The translations under genes and the position numbers were made by a program. The notes under the pieces were generated by a model. It ran no database searches. It was not told where the DNA came from and was given only the letters and a program-made list of their open reading frames with translations. DNA of 22,130 nt from assembly GCA_049316905.1 (NCBI GenBank), contig JBMOJH010000051.1:1-22130 (forward strand), given 5' to 3'. Of the stretch, positions 5,826 through 13,247 are shown in pieces (position 1 is the stretch's first letter; the number at the start of each line of letters is the position of its first letter). The stretch comes from CAIPVR01 sp049316905 (GTDB taxonomy: Bacteria; Actinomycetota; Acidimicrobiia; Acidimicrobiales; Microtrichaceae).

Positions 5826-8180
5826 ATGAGCACCCACTTCAAGGGCCGGATCGAACTCGACATCCGTGACTCCGAACCGGACTGGGCGCCGTACCTGGCT
5901 CCCAAGGCAGCCGACGGCGCGCCGAACGTCCTGATCCTGGCCTGGGACGACCTGGGCTACGCCACGATGGACATGTACGGCGGCCCGGTGCAGTGCCCGA
6001 ACATGCGCCGCATCGCGGACCGTGGCGTCACCTTCTCCAACTTCCACACCACGGCGCTGTGCTCACCGACGCGGGCCTCGCTGCTGACCGGCCGGAACGC
6101 CACGTCGAACGGGATGGCCACCATTGCGGAGTTCGCGTCGGGGTTCCCCGGCATCTCCACCCGGATCCCGTTCGAGAACGGGTTCATCTCCGAGGTGCTG
6201 GCCGACAAGGGCTACAACACCTACTGCGTCGGCAAGTGGCATCTCACCCCCGGCGAGGAGTGCAACCTGGCGGCGTACAAGGGCCGCTGGCCCCTGGGCC
6301 GCGGGTTCGAGCGCTTCTACGGCTGGCTCGGCGGTGAGACGAACTCGTACTTCCCCGACCTGGTGCACGACAACCACCCGATCGAGCCGCCGGCCCGCCC
6401 GGAGGAGGGCTACCACCTGGCCGACGACATGGCCGAGAAGGCGGTCCAGTTCATCCAGGACGCGAAGGTCATCGATCCCGACAAGCCGTTCTTCATGTAC
6501 CTGGCCCCCCAGGCCGGCCATGCCCCGCACCTGGTGCCACTGGAGTGGGCCGACAAGTACAAGGGCGTGTTCGACCAGGGCTACGAAGCCATCCGGGCCG
6601 GGATCCTGGCCCGTCAGATCGAGCTCGGCCTCCTGCCCGAGGGCACGCAGCTGTCGCCGATCAACCCGCACGGCGAGCCGGGCCGCACGGGTCCCGACGG
6701 CCAGCCCTGGCCGCAGCTCGACACGGTCCGCCCGTGGGACACGCTGACCGAGGACGAACAGAAGCTCTTCACCCGCATGGCCGAGGTGTTCGCCGGCTAC
6801 ATCTCGTACTACGACGACCGGCTCGGCAAGGTCCTCGACCACCTCGAGGAGTCCGGCGAGATCGACAACACGTTGATCGTGGTCGTGTCCGACAACGGCG
6901 CGAGTGGCGAAGGCGGCCCCAACGGCAGCTTCAACGAGTGGCGGTTCTTCAACGGCGTGCCCGACACGTTCGAGACGACCAACCCCCACTTCCACGAGCT
7001 GGGCACCCCGGCGTCGAACAACCACTACAACACCGGCTGGGCCTGGGCGCTCGACACGCCGTTCCCGTACTGGAAGCGGTGGGCCGGCGCCGAGGGCGGC
7101 ACCGCCGACATGTGCATCGTGTCCTGGCCCGCCACGATCCAACCGTCCAAGGACCCGCGGCCCCAGTACATCCACGCCGTGGACGTCGTCCCGACGATCT
7201 ACGACCTGCTCGGCATCGAACCACCGGCGGTCATGAAGGGCTACGTGCAGAGCCCGATCGAGGGTGAGAGCTTCGCGGCGGCGCTGACCGATCCGACGGT
7301 TCCGGGCAAGCGGACGCAGTTCTACACGATGCTCGGCCAGCGCTCGATCTACCACGAGGGCTGGCTGGCCACCACGGTGCACCCGCCGCTGTCGAGCTGG
7401 GGCAACTTCGGCAAGGACGAGTGGGAGCTGTTCCACCTGGAGACCGACCGGTCCCAGAGCACCAACGTCGCCGCCGACCACCCCGACAAGGTGGAGGAGC
7501 TGAAGGGCCTGTGGTTCTACTACGCGGGCATCTACAACGGACTCCCCGTCGACGACCGCAACGCCCTCGAGCAGGTGCTGGCCGACCGACCCCACGGGGC
7601 CCCCGACCGCGACCAGTACGTCTTCTACCCGGGCACCAGCGACGTGCCCGAGTCCGCGGGACCGCAGCTCCCAGGTCGCTCGTACACGATCGCCGCGGGC
7701 GTCGAGATCACCTCCGACGACGTCGAGGGTGTCATCTGGGCTGCGGGTGGTGTGCCCGGCGGGCACTCGCTCTACGTCAAGGACGGCTCGCTCCGCTACA
7801 CGTTCAACTGGATCGGGACCCACCTGCAGGACGTGGTGTCCACGACACCGCTGACCGCGGGGACGCACGTGTGCGTGGCCGAGTTCGCGGCGTCCGGGCC
7901 CAGCAGCAACGCCGACATGCCCGGAACCGAGGGGACGCTGACGCTGTACGTCGACGACCAGCAGGTGGCACAGGCGACGATCATCACCCAGCCGGGTTAC
8001 TTCTGCCTGACCGGCGACGGTATCTGCGTGGGCCGCGACAGCGCCTCCGCCGTGACCCCGGAGTACCAGGCGCCGTTCCCCTTCACGGGAGGGACCATCG
8101 CCAAGGTCGTGGTCGACGTCTCGGGCGAGGGCTACGCCAACCACGAGGAGAAGGTCCGGGCCTGGTTCGGCATCGACTGA
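5826..8180 (+). CDS. Type I (Cys-type) arylsulfatase
   Basis: 784 residues, close in size and layout to mycobacterial AtsA/AtsD-type sulfatases (about 787). ATG 5826 is preferred over upstream in-frame codons because GGAG lies six bases before it. The sulfatase motif is Cys79-Ser-Pro-Thr-Arg83 followed by ASLLTGRN; Cys79 would be oxidised to formylglycine. Calcium ligands are visible as Asp41 and Asp42 (WDDLGY) and Asp356-Asn357 (VVSDNGASGEGG), and GKWHL carries the conserved Lys and His. Residues about 600-784 form a beta-rich C-terminal domain (ITSDDVEGVIWAAGG, GTLTLYVDDQQVAQA). No signal peptide is present, so it is cytoplasmic, which suits a cytoplasmic radical-SAM maturase. It is divergent from that maturase. 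Likely role: release of sulfate from sulfate esters; substrate unknown. Confidence 0.93.
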   Translation: MSTHFKGRIELDIRDSEPDWAPYLAPKAADGAPNVLILAWDDLGYATMDMYGGPVQCPNMRRIADRGVTFSNFHTTALCSPTRASLLTGRNATSNGMATIAEFASGFPGISTRIPFENGFISEVLADKGYNTYCVGKWHLTPGEECNLAAYKGRWPLGRGFERFYGWLGGETNSYFPDLVHDNHPIEPPARPEEGYHLADDMAEKAVQFIQDAKVIDPDKPFFMYLAPQAGHAPHLVPLEWADKYKGVFDQGYEAIRAGILARQIELGLLPEGTQLSPINPHGEPGRTGPDGQPWPQLDTVRPWDTLTEDEQKLFTRMAEVFAGYISYYDDRLGKVLDHLEESGEIDNTLIVVVSDNGASGEGGPNGSFNEWRFFNGVPDTFETTNPHFHELGTPASNNHYNTGWAWALDTPFPYWKRWAGAEGGTADMCIVSWPATIQPSKDPRPQYIHAVDVVPTIYDLLGIEPPAVMKGYVQSPIEGESFAAALTDPTVPGKRTQFYTMLGQRSIYHEGWLATTVHPPLSSWGNFGKDEWELFHLETDRSQSTNVAADHPDKVEELKGLWFYYAGIYNGLPVDDRNALEQVLADRPHGAPDRDQYVFYPGTSDVPESAGPQLPGRSYTIAAGVEITSDDVEGVIWAAGGVPGGHSLYVKDGSLRYTFNWIGTHLQDVVSTTPLTAGTHVCVAEFAASGPSSNADMPGTEGTLTLYVDDQQVAQATIITQPGYFCLTGDGICVGRDSASAVTPEYQAPFPFTGGTIAKVVVDVSGEGYANHEEKVRAWFGID

Positions 8181-8257
8181 GTGGGACCGCCGAACGGATG
8201 ACCGAGCGAACCGGGCCGAAATGTCCGATGATGGCCACCACCTGGAGGAGATGAGTG

Positions 8258-8767
8258 ATGGGACTCCGCAACCGACACCCCGACAGCCCGAACGTCATCC
8301 GCTACCAGATGCGCCAGAAGATGGTCGCCATCGGCGACGACTCCTGGATCGACGACGCCGCCGGCAACCACGTCTTCAAGGCCAACGGCAAGGCGGCCCG
8401 CATCCGGGACACCTTCGTGCTGGAGGACGCGTCCGGCCGGGAGCTGGCGAAGATCAAGGAGCGGGCCATTGCCGTCCGCGACAAGATGACCATCGAGATC
8501 GACGGACGGCACGCCACGGTCAGCAAGGCCCTCGTCGGCATCCGGGATCGGTTCCACGTCGACGTGGACGGCGCCCCCGACCTCAAGGTGCACGGCAACG
8601 TGGTGGACCACGAGTACGAGGTGGAACAGGACGGCGACACCATCGCCACGGTGTCCAAGAAGTGGTTCCGGGTCCGTGACACCTACGGCATCGAGGTGAA
8701 CGCCGACGCCGATGTCACCCTCGTGCTGTGCGTGGCGATCGCCCTTGACGACATGACGCATGACTGA
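8258..8767 (+). CDS. LURP-one-related (LOR, tubby-like fold) protein
   Basis: 169 residues. The repeated strand pattern (RYQMRQKMVAIGDDSWIDDAAGNHVFKANGK, then FVLEDASGRELAKIKER, then WFRVRDTYGIEV) is typical of the LOR family, a 12-strand barrel related to tubby and phospholipid scramblase C-terminal domains, whose bacterial role is unknown. No signal or membrane segment is seen. ATG 8258 is chosen over the GTG directly before it because GGAGGAG at 8244-8250 is seven bases upstream. It lies 77 bases after the sulfatase stop, and its last eight bases overlap the start of the DUF2252 gene (ATGACTGA), so those two are translationally coupled. Possibly part of a sulfatase-LOR-DUF2252 transcript. 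Confidence 0.85.
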   Translation: MGLRNRHPDSPNVIRYQMRQKMVAIGDDSWIDDAAGNHVFKANGKAARIRDTFVLEDASGRELAKIKERAIAVRDKMTIEIDGRHATVSKALVGIRDRFHVDVDGAPDLKVHGNVVDHEYEVEQDGDTIATVSKKWFRVRDTYGIEVNADADVTLVLCVAIALDDMTHD

Positions 8768-10166
8768 GCCCGCCTTCCCCACCCCCGAGGAGCGACGGGA
8801 GTACGGCCGTGCCCGCCGTTCGGTGACGCCCCGCTCCAGCCTCGCCGAGTGGTCCCCCGGACCGGACCGCCCCGACCCCGTCGAGCTGATCGCCGAGCAG
8901 AACGTCACCCGGGTGCCGTGGTTGGTGCCGGTGCGCCACGCGCGCATGCAGGTGTCCGCCTTCACCTTCTACCGCGGCGCGGCGCGGATCATGGCGGCCG
9001 ACCTCGCCCGGACGCCGGTCAGTGGGATCGAGGTGCAGCTCGCGGGCGACGCGCACCTCGCCAACTTCGGGGCCTATGCGTCGCCGGAGCGGAAGCTGGT
9101 GTTCGACCAGAACGACTTCGACGAGACGCTGCCCGGGCCGTGGGAGTTCGACCTGAAGCGCCTGGCGGCCAGCTTCGTGGTGGCCTCGCGGTTCCACGGC
9201 TTCACCGCCGCCGACGGCCGAGCGGTGGCCGCCGAGGCCGCCCGGGTGTACCGGGTGGCGATGCAGGCCTTCGGCGAGCTCGGGTTCGTGGACCTCTGGT
9301 ACGACGTGATCGACGTCGACCACATCTCGGCCCTCGGCGGCCTGCCGAAGAAGACCCTCGAGGAGCGGCTGGCCCGCTTCCAGCGCAAGGCCGAGAAGCG
9401 CACGAGCCTCCAGGCGCTCGCCAAGCTCGCCGAGACCGTCGACGGCACCTGGCGCATCCGCAGCGACCCGCCCTACCTCGTGCCGCTGCGGGAGATCCCC
9501 GACGAACAGGGGCCCGACGCACTGATGGAGGCCGCCCGGTCGGCCTTCGAGCAGTACAAGGACACGATCGACGACGCCCGCCACGCGCTGCTGGACCGTT
9601 ACGAGTTCATCGACGCCGGCATCAAGGTCGTGGGCGTGGGCAGCGTGGGCACGCGGTGCCTGGTCCTGCTGCTGCGGGGCCGCGACGAGCAGGACCCCCT
9701 GTTCCTCCAGGTGAAGGAGGCCGACGCCTCCGTGCTGGAGGAGCACCTCGCACCCAGCAGGTACGACAACCACGGGCAGCGGGTGGTGGAGGGCCAGCGG
9801 CTCGTGCAGGCCCAGAGCGACATCTTCCTCGGTTGGACCCGCGGGCCCCTGCAGGGCGTGAACTACTACGTGCGTCAGCTCCGGGACTGGAAGGGCTCGG
9901 TCGACGTAGAGGCCCCCGACATGACCCCTGCGCAGCTGGGCTTCTACGCACGCCTGTGCGGCATGACCCTGGCCCGCGGCCACGCCCGCAGCGGCGACGC
10001 CGTGGCGATCGCCGCCTACTGCGGCAGGGGCACGGGCCTGGACACCGCGATCGCGGCGTTCGCGGACGCGTACGCGGACCAGAACGACGAGGACTACGCG
10101 CGGTTCCGCCAGGCCATCGCGGACGGGCGGCTCCCGGCGGCGCCCGGGGACGGCAGCGGCGCCTGA
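8760..10166 (+). CDS. DUF2252 family protein
   Basis: 468 residues, full family length. The opening RVPWLVPVRHARMQVSAFTFYRGAARIMAADL and the block LAGDAHLANFGAY...LVFDQNDFDET...WEFDLKRLAAS are the family's hallmark. The function is not established. What can be seen is that Asp97-x-His99-x-x-Asn102 followed by Asp119-Phe-Asp121 resembles the catalytic GDxHxxN and metal-binding D[FL]D motifs of aminoglycoside/choline-kinase-like phosphotransferases, though these are nearer the N-terminus here than in ordinary members. The later segment FLQVKEADASVLEEHL could carry a nucleotide-binding Lys. The start overlaps the LOR stop by eight bases. No membrane segments. A phosphotransferase role is my inference. 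Confidence 0.9.
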   Translation: MTEPAFPTPEERREYGRARRSVTPRSSLAEWSPGPDRPDPVELIAEQNVTRVPWLVPVRHARMQVSAFTFYRGAARIMAADLARTPVSGIEVQLAGDAHLANFGAYASPERKLVFDQNDFDETLPGPWEFDLKRLAASFVVASRFHGFTAADGRAVAAEAARVYRVAMQAFGELGFVDLWYDVIDVDHISALGGLPKKTLEERLARFQRKAEKRTSLQALAKLAETVDGTWRIRSDPPYLVPLREIPDEQGPDALMEAARSAFEQYKDTIDDARHALLDRYEFIDAGIKVVGVGSVGTRCLVLLLRGRDEQDPLFLQVKEADASVLEEHLAPSRYDNHGQRVVEGQRLVQAQSDIFLGWTRGPLQGVNYYVRQLRDWKGSVDVEAPDMTPAQLGFYARLCGMTLARGHARSGDAVAIAAYCGRGTGLDTAIAAFADAYADQNDEDYARFRQAIADGRLPAAPGDGSGA

Positions 10167-10198
10167 ACCGGCCGGTCCCGGCCTGACCGCGCGCTCAG

Positions 10199-10214
10199 CG
10201 GGGACCGGTCCCCG
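10199..10214. promoter_or_regulatory. 16-bp perfect palindrome, candidate operator or short terminator
   Basis: CGGGGACCGGTCCCCG is fully self-complementary. It lies in the 85-base gap after DUF2252, 25 bases upstream of a CATACT hexamer serving the next gene. As DNA it could bind a dimeric regulator; as RNA it gives a 6-bp stem with a CCGG loop. Confidence 0.35.
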
Positions 10215-10239
10215 TGGCGTCACTGTCACACCCCCTCCG

Positions 10240-10245
10240 CATACT
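10240..10245 (+). promoter_or_regulatory. Weak -10 element (CATACT) of the small Arg-rich gene
   Basis: CATACT ends six bases before ATG 10252, with no Shine-Dalgarno. It differs from TANNNT at the first base. The geometry matches the leaderless pattern seen elsewhere in the window. Confidence 0.3.
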
Positions 10246-10251
10246 GGGGCC

Positions 10252-10587
10252 ATGACGACGCAGCTGGCCCTCATCACCACCGCCGAGGTCCCCGCCGGCG
10301 GGGAGCAGGACACCGCCGAGGCGCAGGCCACGGCCCGCCCGGCGCCCCGTTCGCGACGTCGGGCCGCGCGCCGGGGTGGCCGCCCCGGTCCCGGTCAGGT
10401 CGGCTGGCTCGACCGCGGCACCATCGAGACCGGCCGCCAGGGGGTGGCGGCGGCCCGGGCCGCGCTCGCCGACGCCAGCCGCCGGGCCCACGAGCGGGAG
10501 GAGGCCGAGCTCCGGCGCCGTGAGGAGCAGCTCGTGGAGGCCGCCGACCGTCGCCGTCATCCGGCCGGTCGTCGCCGGGCCGCCTGA
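10252..10587 (+). CDS. Small Arg/Ala-rich hypothetical protein
   Basis: 111 residues with no recognised family. After a neutral N-terminus (MTTQLALITTAEVPAGGEQD) comes a basic patch (RSRRRAARRGGRPG), then a predicted charged helix, SRRAHEREEAELRRREEQL, that could form a coiled coil, and a basic end. The basic, low-complexity composition would suit nucleic-acid binding, but this is only a guess. Codon use is strongly GC3-biased like the neighbours, it has its own CATACT hexamer six bases upstream, and it ends 25 bases before the thiolase start, which together favour a real gene. No Shine-Dalgarno is seen. Confidence 0.55.
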   Translation: MTTQLALITTAEVPAGGEQDTAEAQATARPAPRSRRRAARRGGRPGPGQVGWLDRGTIETGRQGVAAARAALADASRRAHEREEAELRRREEQLVEAADRRRHPAGRRRAA

Positions 10588-10599
10588 GCCGGCCACCCG

Positions 10600-10605
10600 T
10601 AGGAT
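10600..10605 (+). promoter_or_regulatory. Probable -10 element (TAGGAT) of leaderless thiolase gene
   Basis: TAGGAT fits TANNNT and is followed by GCGGGCC and then ATG 10613. The same GCGGGCC spacer follows the hexamer of the ChbG gene at 13242-13247 on the other strand. Confidence 0.5.
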
Positions 10606-10612
10606 GCGGGCC

Positions 10613-11791
10613 ATGTCCGACGTCGTCATCATCGATGCCCTCCGCACCCCCATCGGTCGCCGCAACGGCGGTCTGTCCACCGTGCACCCCGCCGACCTCC
10701 TCTCCGGCGTGCTCGCCGGGCTCGTCGAGCGCTCCGGGATCGACCCCACCCTGGTGGGCCAGGTCGTCACCGGATGCGTGTCCCAGGTGGGCGAGCAGTC
10801 CTTCAACATCGGCCGCACGGCCTGGCTCACCGCCGGCCTGCCCCAGGAGATCGCGGCCACCACGGTCGACACCCAGTGCGGGTCGTCGCAGCAGGCCACC
10901 AACCTCGCCACCGCGCTGGTGGGCTCCGGCGTGGTCGACGTGGCGGTCGCCTGCGGTGTGGAGTCGATGAGCCGGGTGCCCATCGGCGCCAACTCGTCCA
11001 AGAAGCTGGGTCTCGGCGTGCCCATCCCGAAGACCTACTTCGGCCGCTACGAGTTCACCTCCCAGTTCGAGGGCGCGGAGCGCATCGCGGACCGTTGGGG
11101 CATCAGCCGCGCCGACTGCGACGAGTTCGGCCTCGCCAGCCAGCAACGAGCCGCTCGGGCCTGGGCCGAGGACCGCTTCGCCGGGCAGGTGCTCGAGGTG
11201 GACGCACCTGACGTCGACGAGGACGGCAACCCCACCGGCACCACCCACACCGTCGGGCGCGACGAGGGGCTCCGGGAGACCTCGCTCGAGAAGCTGGCCT
11301 CGCTCAAGCCGGTGGCCCGCGAGGACGGCGTGCACACCGCGGGGTCGTCCTCGCAGATCTCCGACGGTGCGGCGGCCGTGCTCATGACCACCGCCGAGAA
11401 GGCCGCCGAGCTGGGGCTCACCCCGCGGGCCCGTGTGGTCGACACCTGCCTCGTGGGAGTCGACCCGGTGCTGATGCTCACCGGCCCGATGGACGCCACG
11501 AAGCACCTGCTCGCCCGCACCGGGCGCTCCATCTCCGACATCGACCTGTTCGAGATCAACGAGGCGTTCGCCTCTGTCGTGCTCGGCTGGGCCAAGGAGG
11601 TGGGCGCGGACCTGGAGCGCACCAACCCCAACGGCGGCGCGATCGCGCTGGGCCACCCGCTCGGGGCCACCGGCGCGTTCCTCCTCACCAAGGCCCTCTA
11701 CGAGCTCGAGCGCACCGACGGCGAGCAGGCGCTCATCTCCATGTGCTGCGGCGGCGGCCTCGGCACCGGCACGCTCATCGAGCGCGTCTGA
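10613..11791 (+). CDS. Thiolase (acetyl-CoA acetyltransferase, FadA5-like)
   Basis: 392 residues. From ATG 10613 the catalytic residues fall at Cys89 (DTQCGSSQQ), Asn316 (INEAFA), His348 (ALGHPLGAT) and Cys378 (SMCCGGGLG), exactly the numbering of Zoogloea ramigera thiolase, which supports this start over an in-frame ATG nine bases earlier that overlaps the -10 hexamer. Thiolases cleave 3-ketoacyl-CoA to acetyl-CoA and a shortened acyl-CoA, or run in reverse, in the cytoplasm. The N-terminus (DALRTPIGRRNGGLSTVHPADLL) and GCVSQVGEQSFNIGRTAWLTAGLP resemble FadA5, the thiolase of cholesterol side-chain breakdown in mycobacteria, as I recall it. No other beta-oxidation or steroid genes adjoin. 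The thermonuclease gene follows within 14 bases. Thiolase identity is firm; steroid specificity is tentative. Confidence 0.95.
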   Translation: MSDVVIIDALRTPIGRRNGGLSTVHPADLLSGVLAGLVERSGIDPTLVGQVVTGCVSQVGEQSFNIGRTAWLTAGLPQEIAATTVDTQCGSSQQATNLATALVGSGVVDVAVACGVESMSRVPIGANSSKKLGLGVPIPKTYFGRYEFTSQFEGAERIADRWGISRADCDEFGLASQQRAARAWAEDRFAGQVLEVDAPDVDEDGNPTGTTHTVGRDEGLRETSLEKLASLKPVAREDGVHTAGSSSQISDGAAAVLMTTAEKAAELGLTPRARVVDTCLVGVDPVLMLTGPMDATKHLLARTGRSISDIDLFEINEAFASVVLGWAKEVGADLERTNPNGGAIALGHPLGATGAFLLTKALYELERTDGEQALISMCCGGGLGTGTLIERV

Positions 11792-11805
11792 GCCGCTCGG
11801 GTCCG

Positions 11806-12381
11806 GTGCCTCCACTCCTCCGGGTGCGCCGGACCCTCCCCGCCCTCGTCGGCCTGACCCTGCTCCTCGTCGCCGGCGCGTGCGGTGGCGCCGGGGAGTC
11901 CGGCAACGCCGCCGCGCCCACCACCCGACCCGCCGCCAGCGGCCCGGTGGAATCCAACGGCACCGTCCGGCGCGTGGTCGACGGTGACACCCTCGTGGTC
12001 GACCTCGATGGCGAGGAGGAGCGCGTCCGCCTGATCGGCGTCGACACGCCCGAGAGCGTGAAGCCGAACTCGCCGGTGGAGTGCTTCGGCAAGGAGGCGT
12101 CGAAGCACACCGCCGAACTGGTGCCGCCGGGCACGCGGGTGCGCGTCGAGCTCGATGTGGAACCGCGCGACCGGTACCGGCGGCTGCTCGGGTACGTCTA
12201 CCGGGCCGACGACGGCCTGTTCGTGAACCTGGCCCTCGCCCGCGACGGCTTCGCCAACCAGCTCACGATCCCGCCGAACGTCGCACACGAGCCCGAGTTC
12301 CGGGCCGCGGTGCGGGAGGCCCGCGCCGCCGGGGCCGGCCTCTGGTCGGCGTGCCGCGACAACGATCCCTTCGCCCGCTGA
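11806..12381 (+). CDS. Thermonuclease (SNase)-fold lipoprotein
   Basis: 191 residues from GTG 11806; GTG 11824 in the same frame is an alternative and neither has a Shine-Dalgarno. The N-terminus is a signal peptide (RVRRTLPALVGLTLLLVAGAC) with a lipobox-like Cys, then a Pro/Ala-rich linker. The SNase domain keeps every catalytic residue of staphylococcal nuclease: Asp61 (VDGDT, Asp21), Arg75 (VRLIG, Arg35), Asp80 and Glu83 (VDTPE, Asp40/Glu43), and Arg126 (DRYRRLLGY, Arg87). Known members are calcium-dependent nucleases cutting DNA and RNA, here predicted on the outer face of the membrane. It lies 14 bases after the thiolase stop, so it is probably cotranscribed, though the functions are not obviously linked. 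It converges on the ChbG gene 19 bases away. Confidence 0.88.
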   Translation: MPPLLRVRRTLPALVGLTLLLVAGACGGAGESGNAAAPTTRPAASGPVESNGTVRRVVDGDTLVVDLDGEEERVRLIGVDTPESVKPNSPVECFGKEASKHTAELVPPGTRVRVELDVEPRDRYRRLLGYVYRADDGLFVNLALARDGFANQLTIPPNVAHEPEFRAAVREARAAGAGLWSACRDNDPFAR

Positions 12382-12400
12382 CCCGCCCCCGGGGAACAGT

Positions 12401-13234
12401 TCAGCCGGCGCGCTGGAGGTCGCGGAGTTCCCGCCAGCCGATCAGGCGCACGCCGGAGCGCTGCACCATCGCCCGCAGCTCCGAGTCGCGGGTCAGCAGG
12501 TGGTGGTCGTCCACCCGGGCCGCCCAGTCCGGAGCGAGGGACCGCAGCTCGCTGTGGTCGGTCGCCGGGTGCAGGAAGATCTCCGTGACGCCCGGCCGCA
12601 GGTCGGCGACCAGCTTCTCGAAGGTGCGCCGGGCCCCCACCGCCGGGGTGACCACGAGGTGGTCGGGCGAGACCACGCCCTCCTCGTCGGCCAGGGTGCG
12701 GAAGGGGAACCCGATCAGTTCCTCGCTGGAACGGCCCGACAGGCGCAACGGGAGACCGAACTCCACGGCGAGGTCGAGGTACACGTCGAAGAACTCGGGC
12801 CGCAGCTGCAGCGTTCCCATGTGGGAGTCGAGATGCGTCACGTCGAAGCCCCAGAGGATCGCCCGCTCCACCTGGGCGCGGAGCTCACGGCGCACCTCGT
12901 CGAGGTCCGCGTGGTCCCACACATCCTCCACGGTGCGGGGGAAGCCCCCGTCGCCGCCGAGCAGCGACGGCGCCTGCGTGACCGGCCCCCACCGGTACAG
13001 CTCCCACTCGGCGTTCAACGTGAGGTGCACGCCCACGTCCTCGCCCCGGTAGCGGGCCGCGGCCTCGCGGGCCCAGGGGCACGGCACCATCAGCGACGCG
13101 CTGGTGGCGAGCCCGTCGCGCAAGGCCTCGTAGATGCCCTCGTTGGCGGAGTGGCACATGCCGAGGTCGTCGCAGTTCACGATGAGCAGGCGGTCATCGA
13201 CCGCGAAGCCCAGTCGTTCGGCGAGGGTCGTCAC
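12401..13234 (-). CDS. ChbG/YdjC-family carbohydrate deacetylase
   Basis: 277 residues from GTG 13234. Family marks are NCDDLGMCHSANEGI (Asp22/Asp23), GVHLTLNAE (His70) and VTHLDSHMGT (His134, His138), giving the Asp/His/His metal site and catalytic acid region of YdjC proteins. These remove N-acetyl groups from chitooligosaccharides or related sugars in the cytoplasm. A GTG nine bases earlier is in frame, but the later one sits exactly seven bases after TAGCGT, the leaderless spacing seen repeatedly in this window, so I prefer it. The double-GNAT gene lies only 10 bases upstream. Neighbours with acetyltransferase and amidase activity suggest amino-sugar work; a HpnK-like hopanoid role is possible but no hopanoid genes are here. 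Confidence 0.85.
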   Translation of the reverse strand: MTTLAERLGFAVDDRLLIVNCDDLGMCHSANEGIYEALRDGLATSASLMVPCPWAREAAARYRGEDVGVHLTLNAEWELYRWGPVTQAPSLLGGDGGFPRTVEDVWDHADLDEVRRELRAQVERAILWGFDVTHLDSHMGTLQLRPEFFDVYLDLAVEFGLPLRLSGRSSEELIGFPFRTLADEEGVVSPDHLVVTPAVGARRTFEKLVADLRPGVTEIFLHPATDHSELRSLAPDWAARVDDHHLLTRDSELRAMVQRSGVRLIGWRELRDLQRAG

Positions 13235-13241
13235 GGCCCGC

Positions 13242-13247
13242 ACGCTA
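13242..13247 (-). promoter_or_regulatory. Probable -10 element (TAGCGT) of the ChbG gene, overlapping the GNAT stop codon
   Basis: TAGCGT fits TANNNT and is followed by GCGGGCC and then GTG 13234. Its first three bases are the TAG stop of the upstream acetyltransferase gene, so the promoter is embedded in the end of that reading frame. Confidence 0.5.

Noticed and set aside
8231..8254. A 7-codon upstream reading frame (ATG to TGA) overlapping the Shine-Dalgarno of the LOR gene
   Set aside because: Short frames like this are expected by chance, and it has no ribosome binding site of its own.
12387..12394. CCCCGGGG between the convergent thermonuclease and ChbG genes as a terminator
   Set aside because: Only 8 bp with no loop; too weak to support.
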